This document shows, piece after piece, positions 1 to 7,391 of a stretch of 23,155 nt of DNA. The notes beneath the pieces are model-generated. The model had not been told where the DNA came from. It did no database searches and saw only the letters and a list, made by a program, of their open reading frames with translations. How positions within the stretch are numbered: position 1 is the stretch's first letter; each line of letters begins with the position of its first letter. The stretch is from JAFGJQ01 sp052034525 (GTDB lineage Bacteria; Planctomycetota; Phycisphaerae; UBA1845). The stretch covers positions 1-23,155 of the forward strand of contig JBPOIK010000041.1 of NCBI GenBank assembly GCA_052034525.1, read 5' to 3'. Position numbers and translations under genes: made by a program.

Positions 1-26
1 GTACTCATCGTATCCGGCGGTTTCCT

Positions 27-167
27 TCAATGTTGTAACGCGGCGTGCCTCTCGGTGAAGTAGACCAGTCCTTGAGTCTTGAACCATTCCAGGTTCATGG
101 CTTCGCACGCCTGGGGCGTGCCCGCCATGCGCCACCAGCCTTTGCCCGACAACGCCAGGGGCCATCG
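27..167 (-). pseudogene. C-terminal remnant of a group II intron reverse transcriptase/maturase
   Basis: Read on the minus strand in the frame ending at the TGA at 29-27, this stretch encodes 46 residues. They include GKGWWRMAGTPQ, then an EAMN-LEWFKTQGL stretch and a short TER-HAALQ tail before the stop. That pattern (GWWR, then TPQ, then W-x5-GL) is how many bacterial group II intron-encoded proteins end. Only the tail is present; the reverse-transcriptase core is absent. The fragment starts where the sigma-factor-like frame stops making sense (about 164-167), so the two look fused by deletion or insertion. Intron domains V/VI would lie just past the left edge of the window, so they cannot be checked. 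The family call comes from memory of the motif and is moderately sure. Confidence 0.5.
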
Positions 168-292
168 CCTCCCAGCAGCCGGCTGACGCCCTGCCACGTG
201 CGGACGGCGAATGCGTCGTACAGCCTGTGCCAGGCGTCGGTGGAACCCGCCCGCAGCCCGTCGGTGACCTCCCGTTCCGTTCGCTCGTCCAT
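164..292 (-). pseudogene. Truncated ECF-type RNA polymerase sigma factor, N-terminus only
   Basis: From the ATG at 292-290 the minus strand encodes about 43 residues beginning MDERTEREVTDGLRAG and continuing with a W-x2-LYDAFA and a W-x3-SRLLG segment. This resembles the start of region 2 in ECF sigma factors of planctomycetes, where a polymerase-binding helix (D-V-Q-E-T-F) would follow. Here that helix is missing: after Gly-Gly-Asp the frame becomes Arg/Ala/Pro-rich and stops at 95, while a different frame carries the intron-protein tail. A purine-rich GGAGGG sits only three bases before the ATG. A 7-bp hairpin with a GCGA (GNRA-type) loop on the minus strand lies at 309-326 in the leader. 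The gene is almost certainly non-functional as it stands. Confidence 0.55.
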
Positions 293-506
293 GGACCCTC
301 CATCCGCACGAGAGCTCGCGCTCTCGGTGGACTCAGCCTATAGTTTGCGCGAACAGGGGATGATGTGTCGCGGAATTCCGCCGAAATTCAACGGAATCTG
401 CCGCGCGGTGCGCGTGGAATTCGGGGCGGGGGTGCCTTCAGACGGCAAATGGTGGGGGCAGGAGCGATCGACGGGTCGCCCATCCCCGGCTGAAGCCACA
501 GGCAAG
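293..506. other. Intergenic stretch between dnaK and the sigma-factor remnant
   Basis: No coding sequence is supported here. It contains the hairpin at 309-326 and three GGAAT boxes at about 372, 393 and 416, the first inside a perfect 10-bp palindrome (cggaattccg, 371-380). GGAA-type boxes resemble ECF -35 elements, but no convincing -10 spacing was found, so no promoter is called. Confidence 0.4.
309..326 (-). other. Perfect inverted repeat in the leader of the sigma-factor remnant
   Basis: CGAGAGC and GCTCTCG are separated by four bases. On the minus strand the loop reads GCGA, a GNRA tetraloop, which would make a stable RNA hairpin just upstream of the ribosome-binding region. No T-run follows, so it is not a classical terminator. 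Its function is unknown. Confidence 0.4.
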
Positions 507-529
507 CGCCCGGGTTGTCCGCCCGGGCG
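507..529. terminator. GC-rich hairpin just past the dnaK stop codon
   Basis: An 8-bp perfect stem (cgcccggg / cccgggcg) with a 7-base loop lies about 10 bases beyond the dnaK stop on the minus strand. Its position suits a dnaK terminator. The only T-run (TTTT at 531-534) follows the stem on the plus strand, so intrinsic termination would be better supported in the plus direction. For dnaK it may act mainly as a 3' stabilising hairpin. Confidence 0.45.
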
Positions 530-539
530 GTTTTCTGGG

Positions 540-2468
540 TTACTTGCTGTCTTTCACTTCGAACTCGGCGTCGATCACGTCGCCTTCGTCTTTCTTGCCG
601 GCGTCGCCGGCGGTCGCGCCCGAACCGCCGCCGGATGCCGCTCCGGCGGCCTGCTGCCGGGTCATTTCCTCGTAGACGACCTTGCCGATGGTCTGGGCGG
701 CCTCCATCAGCCGCTCCGTGCTTTTCTTGATCGCGTCCAGGTCCGTGCCGCCCATCACGTCGCGAACCTGTTTGATGGCTTGTTCGATGTTGCCGCGATC
801 CGCCTGGCTGATCTTGTCTCCGTGCTCCTTGAGCTGTTTCTCCGTTTCGTAGGCCAGGTGCTCCGCCTGATTGCGGGTTTCGACAAGCTCTTTGCGTTTG
901 ATGTCTTCGGCCGCATGCGACTCGGCGTCGCGCTTCATCCGTTCGATCTCGTCCTTGCTCAGGCCGCTGGAGCCCTCGATCCGGATCGATTTTTCCTCTC
1001 CCGTGGCCTTGTCCCGGGCGGACACGCTGATGATGCCGTTCTTGTCGATGTCGAACGTGACGTCGATCTGCGGCAGGCCCCGCGGGGCCGGTGCGATGCC
1101 CGTCAGGTTGAACTGCCCCAGCGAGCGGTTGTCGCCGGCCATCGGCCGGTTGCCCTGGAGCACGTGGATCGTTACCTCGGTCTGGTTGTCGCTGGCCGTG
1201 GTGTAGGTCTTGGTTTTGCTGGTGGGGATCACCGAGTTCGCGTCGATCATCGGCGTGCAGACGCCGCCCATGGTCTCGACGCCCAGCGTAAGCGGAGTCA
1301 CGTCCACCAGGACGATGTCGTCCTTTTCGCCCGCGATGATGGCGCCTTGCAGGGCCGCCCCCATCGAGACCACCTCGTCCGGGTTGATGCTCTTGTTTGG
1401 CTCCTTGCCGAAGATTGTGCGGACGAGCTGCTGGACGGCAGGCATCCGCGTGGAGCCGCCCACCAGCACCACCTCGTCAATGTCGGACGGGCTGACGTGG
1501 GCGCCTTCCAATGCCTCCATGACGGGTTTTCGGCAGCGTTCCGTCAGCTTTTCGGTGAGCTGCTCGAACTTCGTGCGGGTAATCGTCATCTGCAGGTGTT
1601 TGGGGCCGGCCTGATCCGCGGAGATAAACGGCAGGTTGATCTGCGTCTCCCGCGTGTTGGACAGCTCGCACTTGGCCGTTTCGCAGGCCTCTTTGAGACG
1701 CTGCAGGGCCATGGGATCCTTGCGCAGGTCAATGCCCTCTTTTTTGCGGAACTCCTCTGAAACGTAGTTGATCAGTTCCTCATCGTAGTCGTCCCCGCCC
1801 AGATGGCCGTCGCCGCTGGTGGCCTTCACCTCGAAGGTCCCCACCTCCGGGTCGATCTCCAGAATGGAAATGTCGAACGTGCCGCCGCCGAGGTCGAAGA
1901 CGGCGATCCGCTCTTCCTTCTTTTTCTTGTCGAGGCCGTAGGAAAGGGCGGCGGCCGTCGGCTCGTTGATGATGCGATCCACCTTGAGCCCGGCGATTTC
2001 GCCGGCGTCTTTCGTGGCCTTGCGCTGGGAGTCGTTGAAATAGGCCGGCACGGTGATGACCGCGCGCTCGACCTTCTCGCCGAGGTAGTCCTCGGCCGTC
2101 TTCTTGAGATCCTGGAGAATCATGGCGCTGATTTCCGGGGGCGTGTAATCCTTGCCCCGGACGTTCACTTTCACCAGTTCATCCGATCCACCCACGACCT
2201 TGTAGGCCACGAGCTTCTCCTCATGGCTGACTTCGTTGTGCCGCCGGCCCATGAAGCGCTTGATGGAAAACACGGTGTTCTGCGGGTTGGCAACCTGCTG
2301 GTGTCGGGCAATCTGGCCCACCAGCCGTTCACCGGTGTCGGTGAACCCCACCACGGACGGGGTCAGCCTGGCTCCGTTCGAGTTGGTCAGCACCTTGGGC
2401 TGCCCGCCCTCGACGATGGCCACCACCGAGTTCGTGGTACCCAGGTCAATCCCGATGATCTTCGACAT
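540..2468 (-). CDS. dnaK: Molecular chaperone DnaK (Hsp70)
   Basis: A complete 642-residue Hsp70 in the usual bacterial size range. It is an ATP-dependent cytoplasmic chaperone that binds exposed hydrophobic peptides and works with DnaJ and GrpE. The start MSKIIGIDLGTTNS carries phosphate-binding loop 1. Phosphate 2 (DLGGGTFD) and the adenosine motif (VGGSTRMP) follow, then the interdomain linker (VDVTPLTLGVET), the beta-sandwich substrate domain and a helical lid. The tail is Gly/Ala-rich and ends in an acidic GDVIDAEFEVKDSK. The start at 2468 is fixed by a strong Shine-Dalgarno (AGGAGGT, 2481-2475) and by family length; a 40-residue in-frame upstream extension has no Hsp70 character. Neither grpE nor dnaJ is adjacent, so the gene appears monocistronic. 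The leader carries palindromes that may be heat-shock control sites. Confidence 0.97.
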   Translation of the reverse strand: MSKIIGIDLGTTNSVVAIVEGGQPKVLTNSNGARLTPSVVGFTDTGERLVGQIARHQQVANPQNTVFSIKRFMGRRHNEVSHEEKLVAYKVVGGSDELVKVNVRGKDYTPPEISAMILQDLKKTAEDYLGEKVERAVITVPAYFNDSQRKATKDAGEIAGLKVDRIINEPTAAALSYGLDKKKKEERIAVFDLGGGTFDISILEIDPEVGTFEVKATSGDGHLGGDDYDEELINYVSEEFRKKEGIDLRKDPMALQRLKEACETAKCELSNTRETQINLPFISADQAGPKHLQMTITRTKFEQLTEKLTERCRKPVMEALEGAHVSPSDIDEVVLVGGSTRMPAVQQLVRTIFGKEPNKSINPDEVVSMGAALQGAIIAGEKDDIVLVDVTPLTLGVETMGGVCTPMIDANSVIPTSKTKTYTTASDNQTEVTIHVLQGNRPMAGDNRSLGQFNLTGIAPAPRGLPQIDVTFDIDKNGIISVSARDKATGEEKSIRIEGSSGLSKDEIERMKRDAESHAAEDIKRKELVETRNQAEHLAYETEKQLKEHGDKISQADRGNIEQAIKQVRDVMGGTDLDAIKKSTERLMEAAQTIGKVVYEEMTRQQAAGAASGGGSGATAGDAGKKDEGDVIDAEFEVKDSK

Positions 2469-2474
2469 TCGGAC

Positions 2475-2481
2475 ACCTCCT
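2475..2481 (-). promoter_or_regulatory. Strong ribosome binding site of dnaK
   Basis: AGGAGGT on the minus strand, six bases before the ATG at 2468. It decides the start against longer in-frame options. Confidence 0.85.
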
Positions 2482-2768
2482 GTTGGGGTTGGGACCGCGC
2501 CGTCACCAGCCTGCGGCCGTGGCGCAGTCTCGGACGTCACAGGACGTCGCACGCCCGATGCCAGACGCCAGCATGCGAAATCTGGCACCTAACCTTCGCA
2601 AAGACAAAAGATTAAAGAATCTCCCCAATTCGGGGCTCTCTGCCGCCACTGCCATCCTGACAGGGCAATCCCAGCGATATTGGCACTCGCCGCAGCGCCC
2701 TAACTGGCTCTATCGGGGGGGATTAGCTGTCGTGAACGGGGGTTTTGGGTCGATACACCTCATTCGGC
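2482..2768. other. Divergent intergenic region between dnaK and the ACT-domain gene
   Basis: No gene is supported. Besides the palindrome cluster it contains a small CCCC-AATTC-GGGG inverted repeat (2623-2635) and an A-rich stretch around 2600-2620. No clear -35/-10 pair for either direction could be read with confidence. Confidence 0.4.
2532..2587. promoter_or_regulatory. Palindrome cluster in the dnaK / ACT-gene divergent region (candidate operators)
   Basis: Two direct copies of GGACGTC (2532-2538 and 2542-2548), each containing the palindrome GACGTC, lie exactly 10 bp apart, one helical turn. Next to them an inverted repeat, TGCCAGA (2559-2565) and TCTGGCA (2581-2587), has perfect 7-bp arms and a 15-bp spacer. 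The cluster sits 64-120 bp upstream of dnaK. It does not match the CIRCE consensus. A regulatory role is inferred from position and symmetry only. Confidence 0.35.
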
Positions 2769-3245
2769 ATGGACACGGAACCCTTCGATCTGGCCCAACG
2801 CGACGCCCACCCGACCGTGACGCAAATCTCGGTGTTTCTGGTGGAACGCGTCGGCGAACTGCTCCGGCTGACCCGCACGCTGGACCCGTGCGACGTGCGG
2901 ATCCTGGGCCTTTCTATCGTCAATGCGGTGGACACGGCCATCTTGAGGATGATCGTGGATGACCCCGGCGAAGCAGCCCAGACCCTGCGGGACGCCGGCT
3001 TCGCTATCAGCGAGTCGGAACTGCTGGTGGTTTCGCTGCCGCATGGCAAACGGGCCCTGCTGGAGACGTGGTCGGCTCTGCTCAGCGGCGAGGTCAGCGT
3101 GTCTTACACGTATCCGCTGCTGACTCAGCCGAAGGACCGGCCGGCGCTGGCCGTCATGGCGGACAACCTCCCGATGGCGGCGGCCAACCTGTCCCGCCGG
3201 GACTTCACGCTGCTGGATCAATCGGACCTCGCGGCCAAGTACTGA
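2769..3245 (+). CDS. Small protein with two ACT domains (amino-acid-binding regulator type)
   Basis: The 158-residue protein consists almost entirely of two ACT-like modules. The first, about residues 17-90, begins QISVFLVERVGELLRLTRTL and has the strand-helix pattern with the conserved Gly at the first turn. The second, about 92-150, includes SYTYPLL and ends RDFTLLDQSDL. ACT domains usually bind small ligands such as amino acids and dimerise; stand-alone double-ACT proteins are common in planctomycetes and have no fixed function. No catalytic domain is attached. ATG 2769 is preferred, although no good Shine-Dalgarno precedes it; a TTG at 2745 would add eight residues. The last 28-60 bases are duplicated near 10034, and the gene's end coincides with the left border of the accessory block. 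Confidence 0.8.
   Translation: MDTEPFDLAQRDAHPTVTQISVFLVERVGELLRLTRTLDPCDVRILGLSIVNAVDTAILRMIVDDPGEAAQTLRDAGFAISESELLVVSLPHGKRALLETWSALLSGEVSVSYTYPLLTQPKDRPALAVMADNLPMAAANLSRRDFTLLDQSDLAAKY
3196..3223 (+). repeat. Left copy of a 28-bp direct repeat (candidate attachment site, attL-like)
   Basis: These bases encode the RDFTLLDQS part of the ACT protein's C-terminus. They are identical to 10034-10061, and weaker similarity continues to both stop codons. Placement inside the 3' end of an intact gene, with the second copy about 6.8 kb away in the same orientation, matches the signature of site-specific integration into a gene's 3' end. Confidence 0.55.
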
Positions 3246-3589
3246 TTGCGGATAGTCCCCTTCTCGTGCCGGAACTTGAGCCCCGTCTCGTCATCCGCCA
3301 CCAGTGCCGCTTCGTACAACCCCGTGTAGCCGACCTCGTTCACGTATTTCGAGCCCAGGTAGTAGTGGAAGAACTCCCAGGCGTTGAGGTAGCTCCCACC
3401 CCGCCACTTTCCGAAATCCGCGTAATTCCCCACGGCGAGTGCCGCGCTGCCGGCCAGTACCAGCCCCAGCACGATGCGCGAGGCTCGGGCGGCCCGCCCC
3501 GTCCGCGCTGCCAATGCAGCGTACGCCATCACCACCAGCACGGCGATGATCGGCAGAACGTGCTTCAGATACAGGGTTACGACATCCAT
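3218..3589 (-). pseudogene. N-terminal fragment of a polytopic membrane protein, truncated at the block boundary
   Basis: From ATG 3589 the minus strand encodes two hydrophobic segments (about residues 10-29 and 37-54). A soluble stretch follows with YADFGKWRGGSYLNAWEFFH, then YYLGSKY and ELGYTGLY-like residues (EVGYTGLYEAALVADDE). This N-terminal pattern is familiar from larger multi-pass membrane proteins of uncharacterised function, which are several hundred residues long. Here it is only 123 codons. After KGTIRN the frame enters the complement of the ACT gene's 3' end and stops at 3218, so the last ten or so residues are not native. The break falls near 3245, where the direct repeat and the ACT gene end, suggesting the gene was cut when the block formed. 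No clear Shine-Dalgarno precedes the ATG. Confidence 0.6.
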
Positions 3590-3602
3590 GTGCGGTCAGC
3601 CA

Positions 3603-3618
3603 GTGGTGGTAACACCAC
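3603..3618. other. Small hairpin upstream of the truncated membrane-protein gene
   Basis: GTGGTG-GTAA-CACCAC is a 6-bp perfect stem with a GNRA-type loop on the plus strand. It lies 14 bases before the start of the minus-strand membrane fragment and about 155 bases past the end of the TPR gene upstream. It could be a weak terminator or a leader structure; no T-run is present on either side. Confidence 0.3.
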
Positions 3619-3773
3619 GGCGGAAATACGGGCGTTCGGACTGTGGCCCCGCGATTGGAGGCATCGGCGCCCCAATAACTCTGGAATGCGGCATATCATG
3701 GCATGGACTACGCTGAACGACTCCAATGGGGGCGGTGGTCCAGTCCCGGTGGTGCGGCGAAAGGGCGAAAACC

Positions 3774-5096
3774 CTACCGCACACTCGCAGACTTCTTCTT
3801 CCCAAGGACAACGCGCGCGGTCAGAACGCCCCCGATAGCCATGACGCCGGCCAACAACCCGGCCAGAAGCCACCGGCCCTTGCCCTCGACAGGAGTCGCA
3901 TTTGCCACCGTGTTCGACAGTGTTTTCGGTGGGGTATCCGGAGGACTGACTTCGGTAGGCGTTGTTGCGGCTCGGGATTCCCGTTGGGTCAGCGTCTCAG
4001 CGGCGATCCTGCCACCACTCGTTGTGGGGTATCGCGACCTGGCTTCCTCCCACCACTGCACCGCGCTGAGGTGGTCGCCGGAGTTTTCATACAGACTGGC
4101 CAACAGAACCAGGTTCATCGCGATGGATTCGGGATCGTCCACATCGCGGCCCGCCGCATGAAGAGTACTGATGCCCTTGCTGTAGTCCGCGCTGAGAAGG
4201 TAGCGAACACCAAGCGTATGAGCCACGATAGCTCTCATCGGGTCGCTCCGGCCCTTCTGATCGAACCAGTTCTGGAGGAACGCCAGGCTTTCCGCAGAAG
4301 CATCGCCCCCCAGGGCGCGGTACACATCCAGTGCGTACTCGCCTTCCGGCATGCGAAGCGATTGCTGAGATTGGAGAATCGCGAACAGGGCGAGGGATCG
4401 CTCGGCCTCCATGAGGTCCGCGGCCCATCGCAGCATCGGCCCGGCGAAATACTCCGCGTCAAAACCGAGGCTGGCCACAGCCTCGGCGCCGCCATCTTCA
4501 GCGTGCTCCCCCAGAACCCGTTGGGCCAGCTCGAACGTGGCCAGCGCCTCAGAGATGTCGCCGTGTTGTGCGAGTCCCTTACCTTTCCATGCCAAGGTCG
4601 AGACGTAGGGGACGAGAATCCCGGAGGGTCCCAACGTGGTGGCATCCAGCACATCAGGGTGTGCCGACACGAACGAGATTGCGCGGTCGACGCGGTCCCA
4701 CGACCCGTCCAGATAGCCTGTCATCGCCGCAATCTCTGCTTGTTGAACGAACCAGTAAGCCTTTTCATGCACGTCGGATGCGCTGTCGATCAACTGATCC
4801 GCAAAGGCGAGCGATTGATCGAATGTACCGAGTGAGTTGCTCAGGGAGAACGCAACCTGCAGACCCTCTTGGACATCAGGGTCGCCCGGGTTCACATCGG
4901 CGTCCAGATGCCGTTGTATCGTCTGAAGCCAAGTTTGCTCGAAGACCGACCTCGCTTCGGGCGGTGGTACGTTCTGCAGTGCTTCTCGATACGCGTCGAG
5001 CGCTTCGCGGAGCGAGCCAAATTGCCTGGGCTGCGCATCACATAGCGCCGTCACCAAGGGCACAAGCACGCACACTTGCACTGCGGTTCGAATCAT
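3774..5096 (-). CDS. Exported TPR-like helical repeat protein with C-terminal membrane anchor
   Basis: A 440-residue protein of unknown function. It starts with a probable signal peptide (MIRTAVQVCVLVPLVTALCDA). A long all-helical body of TPR-like pairs follows (for example a DISEALATFELAQRVLG helix and a later DHLSAVQWWEEARSRYPTT). Then come a Thr/Pro-rich low-complexity spacer, a hydrophobic segment (WLLAGLLAGVMAIGGVLTA) and a basic tail with KKK. That layout predicts an extracytoplasmic scaffold tethered by a C-terminal anchor. The start at 5096 is chosen for the signal peptide and a GGAAGG-like ribosome site; an upstream in-frame ATG at 5153 overlaps the preceding gene. Only 19 bases separate it from the Cys-rich gene before it, so the two are probably co-transcribed as the last genes of the cluster. 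Confidence 0.7.
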   Translation of the reverse strand: MIRTAVQVCVLVPLVTALCDAQPRQFGSLREALDAYREALQNVPPPEARSVFEQTWLQTIQRHLDADVNPGDPDVQEGLQVAFSLSNSLGTFDQSLAFADQLIDSASDVHEKAYWFVQQAEIAAMTGYLDGSWDRVDRAISFVSAHPDVLDATTLGPSGILVPYVSTLAWKGKGLAQHGDISEALATFELAQRVLGEHAEDGGAEAVASLGFDAEYFAGPMLRWAADLMEAERSLALFAILQSQQSLRMPEGEYALDVYRALGGDASAESLAFLQNWFDQKGRSDPMRAIVAHTLGVRYLLSADYSKGISTLHAAGRDVDDPESIAMNLVLLASLYENSGDHLSAVQWWEEARSRYPTTSGGRIAAETLTQRESRAATTPTEVSPPDTPPKTLSNTVANATPVEGKGRWLLAGLLAGVMAIGGVLTARVVLGKKKSASVR

Positions 5097-5115
5097 GCGG
5101 TAACACCCTTCCTGA

Positions 5116-5805
5116 TTACGGGCAAGGCCCAATATCGACGAGTTTTGCGACAACGTCGCCCCAGATCGTTCCCGTGCAGTAGCTATGATACCCCAGATAG
5201 CACGATTTGTTCATAGTTGTTCCTGTGGCACAGGTGCTTGGACCATCCTTGAACTGGACAGTCCAATGAAAGGCGCTGAACACCGAATACTGTGCGTTCT
5301 TATGGGTCGTCATGCTCAGATTATAGCGGCCGATTTGGCAGGACGGGAATTCCTCACTCCCTACCGTGCCGGAAACAGAGATCGTAGTCTGGCGATTCCA
5401 GGCAAATTGCGTCTCGAGGCTTGCTCGGACGAGCGTTACAATCGACGCTGCGAGGCCTGGCGCAAACGTGAAAGTGAACGATCGCGTCGCCTCGAAAGTC
5501 AAGCTCGTGGTGCAGACGCTTTTGAGAGTCGGGGGTTCCTCGTCATCGCAGGCATCGCAACAGGTGTCGCATTGGAGTGCGGAGGCCGAGGTGATGATGG
5601 TGGGGGTCCCGGGGACGACCAACTGGGGGGCTCCTTCTGTCCGATTGCATACAAATTCATAGTGGCAGTCGGGATCATGCATGATCGGGTCGGGCGCGCA
5701 AGGCAGGCCGTCACACCAGTAGTTTGGTACCACGTAGGATCGAACATTTGTGGCGCAGACGAATACGGTCGCGACTACAAGAAGACCATAACGCTTCGAG
5801 AACAT
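5116..5805 (-). CDS. Secreted cysteine-rich protein of unknown function
   Basis: A 229-residue protein not recognised as a known family. It begins with a clear signal peptide (MFSKRYGLLVVATVFVCATN) and a likely cleavage site after NVRS. The mature protein is rich in cysteines: a WCDGLPCAPDP motif near the start, a dense cluster CDTCCDACDDEEPPT in the middle, and four further pairs toward the C-terminus (MNKSCYLGYHSYCTG). Between them are Thr/Ser-rich beta-like stretches (SFTFTFAPGL). This suggests a disulfide-stabilised beta fold outside the cytoplasm. The Shine-Dalgarno AGGAAAGGA before ATG 5805 is good. Base composition looks lower in GC than the housekeeping genes to the right, by eye, which fits recent acquisition. 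Confidence 0.65.
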   Translation of the reverse strand: MFSKRYGLLVVATVFVCATNVRSYVVPNYWCDGLPCAPDPIMHDPDCHYEFVCNRTEGAPQLVVPGTPTIITSASALQCDTCCDACDDEEPPTLKSVCTTSLTFEATRSFTFTFAPGLAASIVTLVRASLETQFAWNRQTTISVSGTVGSEEFPSCQIGRYNLSMTTHKNAQYSVFSAFHWTVQFKDGPSTCATGTTMNKSCYLGYHSYCTGTIWGDVVAKLVDIGPCP

Positions 5806-5853
5806 TGCGGGATCCTTTCCTGCGCTTCATCTGGCGCGAGTGCCTCAACTACC

Positions 5854-6107
<254 letters not shown>

Positions 6108-6111
<4 letters not shown>

Positions 6112-7391
6112 GGCCGCGACTCGATCGGCACCGTGCCCTCGATTGCCGCGCGGCCGCGCAGATGTTCAACCAGGTCGATGGTCTGCTGCGCGTAATCTGT
6201 CACCGCCGTCTCCTGGGCGAAGCGCGAGCGAAGGCGGCCCAGCATAGCCAGGGCGCAGTCGAGGTTTGCCGGCTCGCCCTTGTAGAGCACGGAGTCGATG
6301 TAGGTGATATAAGCCGTCCGGAGCATGTTCTGCTCTTCAGCCGAGTCCATGAACGGCACGTCGCCTCCGTGCTCGAGGCGGTCGATCACCTCCCCGAGGA
6401 CGGCCAATGCCTCAGACAACTCGGCTGGAGAGAGGTCCCCCAGTCGTAGCAGACTGTTTGTGGCCCATTTGAAGGCATGCAACAGGTTCACCTCGCCGCC
6501 AGCCGCGTACCTGTCCACCAATGCTCGCAGATCTGTCAGGTACGGTCGCTCGACCACACCGCCGTGCAGTTGAAACGCCACTTCGTCCTCCCAGGCCAGC
6601 CACTTCGGATCGGACAGATCAACCTCGGCGAAATCCATTCCCTGCCGCACGCGGAGATATGTTGCGTGCGCTTCCTCATGCCGTCCGTTGTCTCTATAGA
6701 GCCTGGCCAAATCCAACAAGGTTGGCCACTAGCGCGCGGGCGTACCCAGAATCTCGACCACACGCTCGTACAGCGCTGCCGCTTGGTCGACCATCCCCTT
6801 CTGCCCGTATTCCCGAGCAAGCCAGGCCGCCTCATTCGCCCACTCGCCCCAGGGATCCGCACCCAGCGGGTGATTGGAGTCGATGGCACTCTCCCACGTC
6901 TCAAGGATCGCCTCGGACTCCTGGACGGCCGCAGCCCATCGCTCGTTTTCATGCAAGATCTGCTTCCGCTCCTGCATGGCGAAGATGCGGGCGACCGGAT
7001 GGGCTTGGGCATCCCCGGCCACTCGCCCGAAGTAGCCCAGGGCACCCTCTGAATCACCCGCCTGCCGGCACAACGCCCCGAGGCGATGCAGTGCCTGCGC
7101 GACGATCGGATCGTCGGGATGCTCGTTCACGAGGTAGGCAAGCTGAGCGATCTGTGCCCGGAGCCTTTCTGCGTCAGGCCGCTGGATGAGCATGTGTCTC
7201 GAATCGCGGTAACTGCGTGCCAGCGGTGATTCCTTCTCAGCAAGGCCTGCGGCTTCCACCTTTCCGCCTGACGGGGAGTTTTCTTCGCCTTGCGGTCCGT
7301 CGAACATCGTGCTCAGCACCGCCAATACGCATATGAGGGTCGCACTCAGGCATGTGGCCAGGACCCACTTCCATCTTCTTGTCGAGATCAT
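6108..7391 (-). pseudogene. Membrane-anchored TPR protein interrupted by an in-frame TAG
   Basis: From ATG 7391 one reading frame runs to the TGA at 6110-6108, 427 codons, and is interrupted only by TAG at codon 221 (6731-6729). The N-terminus has a short basic start and one hydrophobic segment (WVLATCLSATLICVLAVLST), a signal anchor that places the rest outside the cytoplasm. TPR-like helix pairs occur on both sides of the stop: ALYERVVEILGTPAR just before it and LLDLARLYRDNGRHEEAHAT just after, in the same frame. The alignment of helices across the stop argues for a single-base nonsense mutation (for example from CAG, GAG or TGG) or a base-call error. A TTG at 6719 could in principle restart translation. 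The upstream Cys/GEG frame runs into this one without a stop, so the start at 7391 is inferred from the signal anchor. Confidence 0.65.

Noticed and set aside
45..1760. A 571-codon plus-strand open frame and others opposite dnaK
   Set aside because: It lies antisense to dnaK, whose motifs are unmistakable; long antisense frames are expected in GC-rich coding DNA, and the translation shows no family pattern.
2680..2710. CIRCE-like half site (ttggcactc) upstream of dnaK
   Set aside because: The left arm matches with one mismatch, but the right arm and the 9-bp spacer do not, so an HrcA operator is not supported.
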